Shown here: one piece after another, positions 27,045 through 35,340 of the stretch
Layout: each line of letters opens with the position of its first letter
How positions within the stretch are numbered: position 1 is the first letter of the stretch
NCBI GenBank assembly: GCA_944326915.1
Contig: CALVFT010000006.1
Coordinates: 1 to 64,000, forward strand
Source of the DNA: Candidatus Gastranaerophilales bacterium
GTDB lineage: Bacteria; Cyanobacteriota; Vampirovibrionia; Gastranaerophilales; Gastranaerophilaceae
Length of the DNA: 64,000 bases
Direction of reading: 5' to 3'
Notes under the pieces: generated by a model
What the model saw: the letters and a program-made list of their open reading frames with translations, nothing else
Told to the model about the DNA's origin: nothing
Database searches by the model: none
Program-made: the position numbers and the translations under genes

Positions 27045-27731
27045 TTAGTCACTAAATCTAAATCTAATTAGTGCTATTACTGCATGAATACCGTCTTTCC
27101 AAGTAATTTTTTTCCCTTCTGCAAATTCTCTGCCATAGTATGAAATAGGTACTTCGTATAATCTTGCACCGCGTTTGAGAACTTTTGCAGTAATTTCAGG
27201 TTCAAAATCGAATCTGTTTGATTTAATTTCAATACCTTTGATAAAATCTGACTTAAATGCTTTATAGCAAGTTTCCATATCGGTTAATGTTGCACCGTAT
27301 AGAATATTTGTCAACAATGATAAAAATTTATTGCCTAATAAATGGTGGAACATAAATGAACGAGAAGGTTTTCCTCCAGAAAGTCTTGATCCGTAACATA
27401 CATCAGCTTTACCTTCAACTATCAGTTTGATTAGCGGTTCATAATCTACAGGATCATACTCTAAATCTGCATCTTGAATTACTACAATATCACCTGTAGC
27501 TTCTTTGAATCCTGTTCTTAGTGCTGCTCCTTTGCCTTGGTTATAATCATGATAAAGTACTTTGTAAGGGAATTTTGAATATAATTCTCTAGTTCCGTCT
27601 GTTGAATAGTCATCGATTAAAATAATCTCCTTTTCAAGACCATAGAAATTTGCATTTTCTACTTTTTTTAGTATCTCTTCTAAAGTATTTACCTCATTGT
27701 ATACAGGAATTAAAATTGTTACTTTTTGCAT
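27045..27731 (-). CDS. Family 2 glycosyltransferase (dolichol-phosphate mannosyltransferase-like)
   Basis: 228 residues with a GT-A fold: VTILIPVYNEVNTLEEILKK, IILIDDYSTDGTRELY (nucleotide-binding Asp pair) and VVIQDADLEYDPVDY (DxD metal site). There is no C-terminal membrane segment, so it is the soluble DPM1/polyprenyl-phosphate glycosyltransferase type. It likely charges undecaprenyl phosphate or a cell-envelope polymer. The neighbour downstream is the M48 homologue. Confidence 0.85.
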   Translation of the reverse strand: MQKVTILIPVYNEVNTLEEILKKVENANFYGLEKEIILIDDYSTDGTRELYSKFPYKVLYHDYNQGKGAALRTGFKEATGDIVVIQDADLEYDPVDYEPLIKLIVEGKADVCYGSRLSGGKPSRSFMFHHLLGNKFLSLLTNILYGATLTDMETCYKAFKSDFIKGIEIKSNRFDFEPEITAKVLKRGARLYEVPISYYGREFAEGKKITWKDGIHAVIALIRFRFSD

Positions 27732-27847
27732 TTTATATAAGCTCCCTTAAAAAAACTTTAACTACATTATTTGGACTTTGTCATATTAATAAAAATATTG
27801 TACAATAAAAACATATAGTTGTAAAATGTTAGTATAATGGTTAGACA

Positions 27848-29593
27848 ATGGAAAATTTAGAAAAGAACAGTATGGAAAAGGTTAATGAAGGAAAAGAGAT
27901 TTTAAGAACTTGTCTTGCAAAGTTAGCGGACAATGATTTGGCTGGGGCAAAAGAGTTGTTAGTTCAAGCCCAGAACTTGTTTAAGGATTTAGCAGCTGAT
28001 AATTATTTATCTGTTTGTTTTAGCCTTTTAGGACTTATTGAATACCTAACTGATAAGGCGAATTATCAGAAAGCTTTGGATTTTGTAAAAGATGCAGAGT
28101 ATTTAGCTAATTATTCTAACTCTGCTACTGCAAAATTATTTTATGAATATGTTCTAGGAACGATAAATTTTGGCGAGCACTGCAATGATGTAGCTCTTAT
28201 ACATTTTGAAAACGCAAAAAATACAGCGGTTGCAAATGGTGATGAGTTTGCTGTTATTGGGTATGTTTTGACACGATTGAAGCAGGTAAAAGAGGGAATA
28301 GAATTTTCTATACCTGTAAAAAGTGATCCGTTAGTTTCTCTAGTCAAAATCGGTCGTTCAATTACTGCTCAGACTGATATCAATGTCCTTTTAAAGGTTA
28401 TTGCAGAAGAAACTAAAATCGCGATACAGGCTGATAGGTGTACGGTTTTTCTTTTAGATAAACAAAAAAATGAGCTTTGGTCTAAAGTTGCGTTGGGTAT
28501 GGATAATGAGGAAATAAGATTTCCAGCAGATAAGGGACTTGCAGGTTATGTTGTAAAAACTGGTGAGTCAATAAATATTCCTGATGCGTATAATGATAGT
28601 CGATTTAACCCTGATGTTGACTCAAAAACCGGCTATAAAACAAAGACAATTTTATGTATGCCGATAAAAAATAATAATCAGGAGATTATCGGAGCTTTTC
28701 AAGTTTTGAATAAGTTAAATGGTGTCTTCACAAAAGTTGATGAAGATTTGCTTGTTGCGATTGGAGGAAGTGCAAGTATTGCAATTGAAAACGCACAACT
28801 ATTTGAACAGCAAAAGGAACTTTATAAAGAGCAAAAGGCTTTATTTGAAAGCTTTATTGATACACTTGCTACATCAATTGATGCGAGAGATAAAATTACA
28901 GCAGGTCATTCAAGTCGGGTTAAACTATATTCTATGTTGATTGTTGACGAGCTTGGCTGCGATGAAAAGTTTAAGGAAATTATTGCCAAGGCAGCGACTT
29001 TGCATGATATAGGCAAAATTGGTATCAGGGATTCTGTCTTGCAAAAAGAAGGTAAATTAACACCTGAAGAATATAGTCATATTCAAGAACACGTAAAAAT
29101 TACGCATAATATTCTTGAAAAAATTTATATGTCTGAAGATTTTAAAATGATTACTGAAATTGCTTGTTCTCATCACGAAAAATACGATGGAACCGGGTAT
29201 TACAGACAATTAAAAGGCGAAGATATTCCATATGGCGGAAGAATTCTTGCTGTATCTGATGTGTTTGATGCTATTACTTCAAGACGTCATTATCGTGACA
29301 AGATGCCGATAGCTAATGTTATTAATATCTTAATAAAAGATTCAGGTACTCATTTTGACAAAAATATAGTAGATGCATTTTTGAGAATTAGTGCTGATAA
29401 AATTGTAAGAGTATTTTTAACAGAAAATCACCACTCATTTAAACAAGAAGATGCAGAGCTATTGAGTCATTACAATTTACGTGATATATTTAACTTTATA
29501 AATGATGAAAATGTAACAGATGAACAAAAAAATATTGTAAATTTGTTTAATTTTTATTATTCAGGGAATGTAGTAAATAGTGAGGGTGTTTAA
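27848..29593 (+). CDS. GAF and HD-GYP domain cyclic-di-GMP phosphodiesterase candidate
   Basis: 581 residues. The N-terminal 150 residues are helical and TPR-like (AKELLVQAQNLFKDLAADNY). A GAF sensor domain follows at about 165-320 (AIQADRCTVFLLDKQKNELW). A short coiled coil leads into an HD-GYP domain: His386-Asp387 in LHDIGKIG, HHE and DGTGYYRQL (Asp447), then DVFDAITSRRHYR. The Pro of GYP is Tyr here. HD-GYP proteins hydrolyse c-di-GMP. It heads a signalling operon. TATAAT lies nine bases before the ATG and there is no ribosome binding site. Confidence 0.85.
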   Translation: MENLEKNSMEKVNEGKEILRTCLAKLADNDLAGAKELLVQAQNLFKDLAADNYLSVCFSLLGLIEYLTDKANYQKALDFVKDAEYLANYSNSATAKLFYEYVLGTINFGEHCNDVALIHFENAKNTAVANGDEFAVIGYVLTRLKQVKEGIEFSIPVKSDPLVSLVKIGRSITAQTDINVLLKVIAEETKIAIQADRCTVFLLDKQKNELWSKVALGMDNEEIRFPADKGLAGYVVKTGESINIPDAYNDSRFNPDVDSKTGYKTKTILCMPIKNNNQEIIGAFQVLNKLNGVFTKVDEDLLVAIGGSASIAIENAQLFEQQKELYKEQKALFESFIDTLATSIDARDKITAGHSSRVKLYSMLIVDELGCDEKFKEIIAKAATLHDIGKIGIRDSVLQKEGKLTPEEYSHIQEHVKITHNILEKIYMSEDFKMITEIACSHHEKYDGTGYYRQLKGEDIPYGGRILAVSDVFDAITSRRHYRDKMPIANVINILIKDSGTHFDKNIVDAFLRISADKIVRVFLTENHHSFKQEDAELLSHYNLRDIFNFINDENVTDEQKNIVNLFNFYYSGNVVNSEGV

Positions 29594-29600
29594 TAGGTTA

Positions 29601-31142
29601 ATGCGTATAAATAAAAAACTACTTATAGCTTTTATATCTTATATTGCGATTACTGGGCCTGTTTTTGCAGAAGGTTTGTATGATTACATTCCAACAGCAA
29701 GTCCTTTTGGGTTTCAACAAATGGTAACTGCTTCTGCGATGCCTTTAAAACGTGCTACATTAACACATACAGATATTCGTAATCAATATTCTATTGCATT
29801 CAATAGGTTTGTCCAAAGTAATGTTAGGTCAGCTTATATGGATTTTGCAATCTTGATCGAGAGTATGGCTCCTACTGATTACGGGTATATGCAAATAGCA
29901 CAAAGAATGGCTGATATTGGGTTGTTCAATTTATCAGAAATGGCAATTTCGAAAATTTCTGATAAGGATATTTCTTCTTTGGTCGTAGACGATACGAAGA
30001 GATTTTATTTCCCTGCTAAAAAATTGCAGAGAGATGATGAATTGTATTTAGGAGAAGTTTTCTCAAACATTGTATACAATGACCAAAGTAAGGAAGCTAC
30101 TGCTGAGTTGGTGAAAAATACGAAACTTTTATCCAAATCAGATTATGCGAATTATGTCGCTGCATTAGGATATCTAAGGTCAAATGACTTTGAGAATGCT
30201 AAAAAATATATTGATGTTGCAATTTCAATGAATGATCAGAATTTAAATTATAAAAAATTAAAAGCTGATATTCTTGTGCAAACAAAGAAAACTAAAGATG
30301 CTTTGAAAATTGCTCAATATATAAAACAACAAAGACTATATTCATTGGATTATGCAAATAAAGGAAATTCTCTTGAACAGTACATTCTTTATAAATCTCA
30401 AAAAAATGAAATAAAGAAAGCTTATCATTTAGGTTACTATTACTACTATGAAAAAGAGTATGGCAAAGCTATAAGAACACTTCAAGGTGCGATCAGTACA
30501 AAAAGAAGTACTAATAAAGACGTCTATGCTTTGCTTGCAAGAGTGTACTATGATAACAATGATTTTGAGAAGTCTTATGATACTGCTATGAAAGCAGATC
30601 GCTTAGATGGCGGCAATCCAATGGTACTACTTGTTTTGGGAGATCTGAATTATCGCAAAGCAAATTATAAAGATGCTTTGAAGTACTATAAAGATGCTGA
30701 GTCAAAATCTAAAAATATGTCATTACCATCGATAAGAGTTGCTCAGACTTATGAAAAATTGGATAAAGCTAAGAAAGCTATAGAAATTTATGAAAAAGTT
30801 TTAAGAACTTATTCAGATGCTTATATCGCATATTATAAAGTAGCTTTGCAAGACAAGAGTAAAGAGATATTATATCTAAAAAAAGCTGTTGCTATAAATA
30901 TGAATTTTGCTGATGCTTGGATTGATTTGGGGCGTGTTGAAGTAGAACGTCAAAATTTTAACAAGGCAAAAAAATATTTAAGTGTTGCAAACTATATTGA
31001 CGAAAATAATTTTAGATATTATTATTATCAAGGGTTGATTTGTAAAAATCAGGGACAAAAATCCGAAGCGATTTATAATTTTAAAAAGAGTTTGTCAATT
31101 AACCCTGAGTATCAGCCTGCCAAAGAGGAATTAAGCATATGA
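29601..31142 (+). CDS. Secreted TPR-repeat protein
   Basis: 513 residues from an ATG (MRINKKLLIAFISYIAITGPVFA) preceded by AGG; a GTG seven codons earlier is possible but overlaps the stop of the HD-GYP gene. A signal peptide is followed by many tetratricopeptide repeats: VYALLARVYYDNNDFEKSYD, VLLVLGDLNYRKANYKDALK and WIDLGRVEVERQNFNKAKKY are clear units. TPRs mediate protein contacts. Its last codons overlap the response-regulator gene (ATGA). Confidence 0.8.
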   Translation: MRINKKLLIAFISYIAITGPVFAEGLYDYIPTASPFGFQQMVTASAMPLKRATLTHTDIRNQYSIAFNRFVQSNVRSAYMDFAILIESMAPTDYGYMQIAQRMADIGLFNLSEMAISKISDKDISSLVVDDTKRFYFPAKKLQRDDELYLGEVFSNIVYNDQSKEATAELVKNTKLLSKSDYANYVAALGYLRSNDFENAKKYIDVAISMNDQNLNYKKLKADILVQTKKTKDALKIAQYIKQQRLYSLDYANKGNSLEQYILYKSQKNEIKKAYHLGYYYYYEKEYGKAIRTLQGAISTKRSTNKDVYALLARVYYDNNDFEKSYDTAMKADRLDGGNPMVLLVLGDLNYRKANYKDALKYYKDAESKSKNMSLPSIRVAQTYEKLDKAKKAIEIYEKVLRTYSDAYIAYYKVALQDKSKEILYLKKAVAINMNFADAWIDLGRVEVERQNFNKAKKYLSVANYIDENNFRYYYYQGLICKNQGQKSEAIYNFKKSLSINPEYQPAKEELSI

Positions 31143-31786
31143 AGATAAATATCCTTATTGTAGAAGATCATGAATTAACAAGATTTGGTTTAAAAACAAC
31201 ATTCGAAGGTGTTGACTATGTTGACAATATTTTCGAGGCTGATTCAGCTGAGGCTGCTATAGATACTTTTAATAATAATCAAATAGATGTGATTATTATG
31301 GACTTAGGTCTGCCTAATATGAATGGTATCGAGGCTACAAAACAAATTCGTTCTACAAATAAGGATGTAAAAGTTATAATATTGACTTCTCATAACGATG
31401 AAAAAGAAGTTTTGAATAGTCTTAAAGCTGGAGCAAATGCTTATTGCTCAAAAGAAATTAACCCTCAAAGATTAATTGAGGTAGTGCGCTCTGTTGCAGA
31501 TGGAGCAGCTTGGTTTGATCCAAGTATTGCACATATTGTATTGAAAGCAAGTGCTAATTCCCCAACTTTTGATAATGAAAATAATCGTAAAGATTATGAT
31601 TTGACAACACGTGAAGCACAAATTTTGAAACTTATGACAGAAGGCTATAGCAATATGGAAATTGCACAAATCCTTGTTATAAGTATTAATACGACAAAAG
31701 CCCATGTAGCTAACATTTTACAAAAATTAGAAGTAGATGATAGATTGCAAGCTGCTTTGAAAGCCTTAAAAAATAAAATAGTATAA
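31139..31786 (+). CDS. NarL-type response regulator
   Basis: 215 residues. The receiver domain keeps the acidic pocket (VEDHELTRFG), phospho-Asp in IIMDLGLPNMNG, the Thr/Ser switch (ILTSHND) and the Lys of AYCSKE. A LuxR-type HTH runs from LTTREAQILKLMTEGYS to LEVDDRLQAALKA. It should bind DNA on phosphorylation. No sensor kinase gene is adjacent. The ATG shares bases with the TPR stop (4-base overlap). Confidence 0.92.
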   Translation: MKINILIVEDHELTRFGLKTTFEGVDYVDNIFEADSAEAAIDTFNNNQIDVIIMDLGLPNMNGIEATKQIRSTNKDVKVIILTSHNDEKEVLNSLKAGANAYCSKEINPQRLIEVVRSVADGAAWFDPSIAHIVLKASANSPTFDNENNRKDYDLTTREAQILKLMTEGYSNMEIAQILVISINTTKAHVANILQKLEVDDRLQAALKALKNKIV

Positions 31787-31801
31787 AAAAGGATACTAAA
31801 C

Positions 31802-32431
31802 ATGTCAGGATTGGCAAATATTCTGTTAGTAGACGACAATTCCAAATATTTAAAGGACGCATTGCCGTTGTACGGGTATGATGTGAAAGTTGTGCATGGC
31901 GGTGTTCAAGCATTAGAGGTTTTGACTAATAGTGACAAAGCCTTTGATATGGTAATTGTTGATATTTTATTGCCTGATATTAGCGGGTTTGATTTTATAA
32001 AGAAAATAAGAAATATAAATTGCGTGAAGTATATTCCTATTGTCGTGTTGAGTTCAGAAGCAGATGAGAAAAAAATAATTTCCGCTCTAAAAATTGGGGC
32101 AGATGATTATATTACGAAACCTTTTTTGTTGCCGAATCTCCTTGCAAGGGTAGAAGCAATATTGCGCCGTGCAAATTGGTCTGTTTCTCAACATAATCAG
32201 AAAGTCGTTTCATTTTCTAAAAAAGAACTTTCTGTTGCATTAACATCAAGAGAATTAGAAGTGTTACAAATGGCTGCAAAAGGGGTAAGTAATAAACATA
32301 TAGCAGAGAAACTTTTTGTTAAAGAGGTTACTGTAAAGACGCATTTGAATAGTATTTTTAAAAAGCTTAAAGTTGATAATAGAACTCAGGCAACTCTTAA
32401 AGCTTTACAAATGAATTTGATTGAAGACTAA
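31802..32431 (+). CDS. Second LuxR-type response regulator
   Basis: 209 residues. The receiver has DD of LLVDDNSKYL, phospho-Asp in VIVDILLPDISG, Ser (VLSSEAD) and Lys of YITKPF. The output domain is a LuxR HTH (LTSRELEVLQMAAKGVSNKH, then VKTHLNSIFKKLKVDNR). The receiver resembles OmpR-type receivers more than NarL (ADDYITKPF), so it is not just a copy of its neighbour. It is 15 bases downstream and probably co-transcribed. Confidence 0.9.
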   Translation: MSGLANILLVDDNSKYLKDALPLYGYDVKVVHGGVQALEVLTNSDKAFDMVIVDILLPDISGFDFIKKIRNINCVKYIPIVVLSSEADEKKIISALKIGADDYITKPFLLPNLLARVEAILRRANWSVSQHNQKVVSFSKKELSVALTSRELEVLQMAAKGVSNKHIAEKLFVKEVTVKTHLNSIFKKLKVDNRTQATLKALQMNLIED

Positions 32432-32455
32432 GTTAATTTAAAGGAGAAAAAACTA

Positions 32456-32986
32456 ATGATTGATTATACAAAAGAAGAACTTGTAGAAATACTAAGACGT
32501 CATCCTGAAAAATTCAATGAATGGAAGGCAGAGCAGGACGAGGTTGATTTATCTGAAGTTGATTTTTCAGGTATAAATTTATCTGAAATTGATTTTTCAG
32601 AGGTTGATTTAAATTCAAGTTCCTTTGCTGATTGTGCATTGTCTTTTGTTAATTTTACCGGTGCTGATCTAACATCAGTAGATTTTACTCGAGCAAGAGT
32701 TTTGGAATGTGATTTTACAGAGAGTCTTTTGACTGGTGCGGATTGTAGTTATGCAGAAATGACATATTGCAATTTCTCTGATTGTGATATGGCAGGATGC
32801 GTACTTTCTGAAACGGATTTGAGTAATTCAGATTTGTCAGCAAGCGAAAATTTGAATTCAAGTCGCTTTGATGAAGATACAATTTGGCCTGAAGATGATA
32901 TGTTACCAGAAGATTTTGATGGGGCAAGTCATAGAGATTTGTCTGCACTTCAAGATGAAGATGATTCAATGGTGAGTGATTATTAA
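32456..32986 (+). CDS. Pentapeptide-repeat protein
   Basis: 176 residues. After a short helical start, residues about 32-140 follow the A(D/N)LxX pentapeptide rule (DLSEVDFSGINLSEIDFSEV; GADLTSVDFTRARVLECDFT), giving a right-handed beta-helix. The C-terminus is acidic (about 35 residues rich in Asp and Glu). The family includes DNA-mimic gyrase protectors, and the acidic tail would allow that, but no direct evidence exists. AAAGGAG precedes the ATG. It ends the signalling operon. Confidence 0.85.
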   Translation: MIDYTKEELVEILRRHPEKFNEWKAEQDEVDLSEVDFSGINLSEIDFSEVDLNSSSFADCALSFVNFTGADLTSVDFTRARVLECDFTESLLTGADCSYAEMTYCNFSDCDMAGCVLSETDLSNSDLSASENLNSSRFDEDTIWPEDDMLPEDFDGASHRDLSALQDEDDSMVSDY

Positions 32987-33002
32987 TTTTTGTTTTTATA
33001 AA

Positions 33003-33041
33003 AAAAGAGGTGTGATTTTTCTAGATCATACCTCTTTTTTA
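33003..33041 (+). terminator. Terminator of the signalling operon
   Basis: Stem AAAAGAGGTGTGAT/ATCATACCTCTTTT (one mismatch) with an eight-base loop and T run. Confidence 0.85.
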
Positions 33042-33066
33042 GTGCTTAAGTAAATTATAATAATTC

Positions 33067-33094
33067 TTGACTAAGCCTTTTCAGCACGTACAAT
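33067..33094 (+). promoter_or_regulatory. Promoter of the NifU-like/GGGtGRT genes
   Basis: TTGACT (33067-33072), 16-base spacer, TACAAT (33089-33094); the predicted start near 33101 leaves a short leader with AAGGGAG before the ATG. Confidence 0.65.
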
Positions 33095-33128
33095 AAATGT
33101 TGTATATAACCTGAAGGGAGTAGAAAAG

Positions 33129-33833
33129 ATGATGGATCGTATACAAATTACACATGAAGTAGAACAAATGTGCTGCGTTAAACGCGGTGTTAAAGGTGAA
33201 CCTGCTCCAATTCCTCAAGAAGGTGATTGGACAAAGGTTAAAGAAATTAAAGACATTTCTGGTCTTACTCACGGTTGTGGTTGCTGTGCACCTCAACAAG
33301 GTACTTGTAAATTAACTCTTAACGTTAAAGACGGTATCATTCAAGAAGCTTTAGTAGAAACATTAGGTTGCTCAGGTATGACTCACTCTGCAGCTATGGC
33401 TGGTGAAATCCTTCCTGGAAAAACTTTGTTAGAAGCTTTAAATACTGACTTGGTTTGTGATGCTATCAACGTTGCTATGAGAGAATTATTCTTACAAATC
33501 GTTTATGGTAGAACTCAAACAGCTTTCTCTGACAATGGTCTTCCTGTTGGAGCTGGTCTTGAAGACTTAGGAAAAGGTCTTCGTTCTCAAGTTGGTACTA
33601 TTTTCTCTACAAAACAAAAAGGACCTAGATACCTTGAAGTTGCAGAAGGATATGTACTTGAACTTGGTTTAGATAAAAATAACGAAGTTATTGGTTATAA
33701 ATTCGTTAACATGGGTAAATTTATGGAAGCCGTTAAAAAAGGTGTTGATCCAAAAGAAGCTTTGGAAAAATTCACTGGTACTTACGGAAGATTTGCTGAT
33801 GCTGTTAAGACTATCGATCCAAGAGTTGAATAG
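33129..33833 (+). CDS. NifU/IscU-like iron-sulfur scaffold-type protein
   Basis: 234 residues. The core has HGCGCCAPQQGTC and LGCSGMTHSAAMAGEILPGK, which matches the NifU/IscU pattern of a conserved Cys and a (G)K-TLLEAL turn. Additional Cys lie at CCVKRG and VCDAIN. The C-terminal third is longer than in IscU and unrecognised. Scaffolds build Fe-S clusters for transfer. The partner immediately downstream is a GGGtGRT protein, a pairing I know from other gut bacteria. Confidence 0.75.
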   Translation: MMDRIQITHEVEQMCCVKRGVKGEPAPIPQEGDWTKVKEIKDISGLTHGCGCCAPQQGTCKLTLNVKDGIIQEALVETLGCSGMTHSAAMAGEILPGKTLLEALNTDLVCDAINVAMRELFLQIVYGRTQTAFSDNGLPVGAGLEDLGKGLRSQVGTIFSTKQKGPRYLEVAEGYVLELGLDKNNEVIGYKFVNMGKFMEAVKKGVDPKEALEKFTGTYGRFADAVKTIDPRVE

Positions 33834-33892
33834 TTTCCGTAGTTTAGGCTTTTGCCTTAATATTTAGTAAGTAAAATTAAGAGGAAAATAAA

Positions 33893-34894
33893 ATGACAGT
33901 AAAATTTGAAGGACAAGATAGACGTCAAGCAAAATTAAACAAAATTTTACCTGAATATGGTTTCAAATCTTTAGAAGAAGCTAAAGAATTATGTGATTCT
34001 AAAGGTATTGATGTTGACGCTATTGTTAAAGGAATTCAGCCAATCGCATTTGAAAATGCTGTATGGGCTTATACATTAGGTTGCGCTATTGCAATTAAAA
34101 AAGGTGTTAAAACTGCTGCTGAAGCTGCTGAAGCTATCGGTGAAGGTTTACAAGCATTTGCTGTACCTGGTTCAGTAGGTGACCAAAGAAAAGTTGGTCT
34201 TGGCCATGGTAATTTGGCTGCTATGCTTTTGAGAGAAGAAACTCAATGTTTCTGTTTCTTAGCTGGTCACGAATCTTTTGCAGCTGCTGAAGGTGCAATT
34301 GGTATCGCTAGAAATGCTAACAAAGTTAGAAAAACTCCTTTGAGAGTTATCTTGAATGGTTTAGGAAAAGATGCTGCTTATGTAATTTCTAGAATTAACG
34401 GTTTCACTTCTGTAGAAACTAAATATGATTACAAAACTGGCGAATTAAAAATCGTTAAAGAACAACCATTCTCAGACGGAGAAAGAGCAAAAGTAAAATG
34501 CTATGGTGCAGATGACGTTTCTGAAGGTGTTGCAATCATGATTCATGAAGGTGTTGATGTTTCTATTACTGGTAACTCAACTAACCCAACTCGTTTCCAA
34601 CACCCTGTAGCTGGTACTTACAAAAAATGGGCTATTGAAAATGGTAGAAAATACTTCTCTGTAGCTTCTGGTGGTGGTACTGGTAGAACACTTCACCCTG
34701 ATAACGTTGCAGCTGGTCCTGCTTCTTATGGTATGACTGATACTATGGGTAGAATGCACTCAGATGCTCAGTTTGCTGGTTCTTCATCAGTTCCTGCTCA
34801 CGTAGAAATGATGGGTGTAATCGGTATGGGTAATAACCCAATGGTTGGTGCAACTGTTGCTGTTGCAGTAGCTGTTGAAAATGCTATGAAATAA
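33893..34894 (+). CDS. GGGtGRT protein
   Basis: 333 residues with the defining motif SGGGTGRTLHPDNVAAG near residue 260. The family is named for this motif and its function is unknown. The N-terminal half is helical and Ala-rich (AVWAYTLGCAIAIKKGVKTA), with no signal. The protein is soluble and probably abundant, given a regular codon choice and a good ribosome binding site (GAGGAAAATAAA). It lies 59 bases after the NifU-like gene and shares its transcript. Confidence 0.85.
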   Translation: MTVKFEGQDRRQAKLNKILPEYGFKSLEEAKELCDSKGIDVDAIVKGIQPIAFENAVWAYTLGCAIAIKKGVKTAAEAAEAIGEGLQAFAVPGSVGDQRKVGLGHGNLAAMLLREETQCFCFLAGHESFAAAEGAIGIARNANKVRKTPLRVILNGLGKDAAYVISRINGFTSVETKYDYKTGELKIVKEQPFSDGERAKVKCYGADDVSEGVAIMIHEGVDVSITGNSTNPTRFQHPVAGTYKKWAIENGRKYFSVASGGGTGRTLHPDNVAAGPASYGMTDTMGRMHSDAQFAGSSSVPAHVEMMGVIGMGNNPMVGATVAVAVAVENAMK

Positions 34895-34917
34895 ACTTTC
34901 AGGTAAAGAATATAAAA

Positions 34918-34950
34918 AGGCACATAGATTATTCTATGTGTCTTTTTTTA
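34918..34950 (+). terminator. Terminator of the GGGtGRT transcript
   Basis: Stem AGGCACATAGA/TCTATGTGTCT (one G-U-type mismatch), four-base loop, seven T. Confidence 0.83.
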
Positions 34951-34972
34951 TTATAAATATTTAGTTTATAGT

Positions 34973-35260
34973 TTATAAATTTTTTATTGCTCTTTCAAGT
35001 GCTTCTGTTTCTGTTATGTTATTTTCTGCTGCATAAGTTTTTATTTTATTGATAGATTCTTCACTTAGTCTTCTGTTGAAAGGAATTTTAGGATTTTCAC
35101 ATTTTCTACCTGCTCCTTCTCTTTTGCCTCCCCATTGGCAGCCTTCTTTTTCTCCATGGTGACATTGATGACCGTGTTCGTGATTATGGCAACCTTCTCC
35201 ATGATGGTGTCCACAGTTTCCGTGTTGATGATTACAATGTTCGTGTTCGCAATTATGCAT
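34973..35260 (-). CDS. His/Cys-rich protein with ribbon-helix-helix-like C-terminus
   Basis: 95 residues. The first 45 carry many His and Cys (CEHEHCNHQHGNCGHHHGEG), typical of nickel, zinc or copper binding. The second half begins GGKREGAGRK, a start common to ribbon-helix-helix DNA-binding proteins, and continues RLSEESINKIKTYAAENNIT. The fusion suggests a metal-sensing regulator or a metal store with a DNA-binding tail. An AAGGAGG ribosome binding site supports the start. The target is unknown; no transporter gene is near. Confidence 0.7.
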   Translation of the reverse strand: MHNCEHEHCNHQHGNCGHHHGEGCHNHEHGHQCHHGEKEGCQWGGKREGAGRKCENPKIPFNRRLSEESINKIKTYAAENNITETEALERAIKNL

Positions 35261-35340
35261 AATTTTCCCTCCTTTTTTATAAAAGGATTATAACTCTTGA
35301 ATTTGAATATGTCAATACATAATCAAGTTAGGACTACTTA

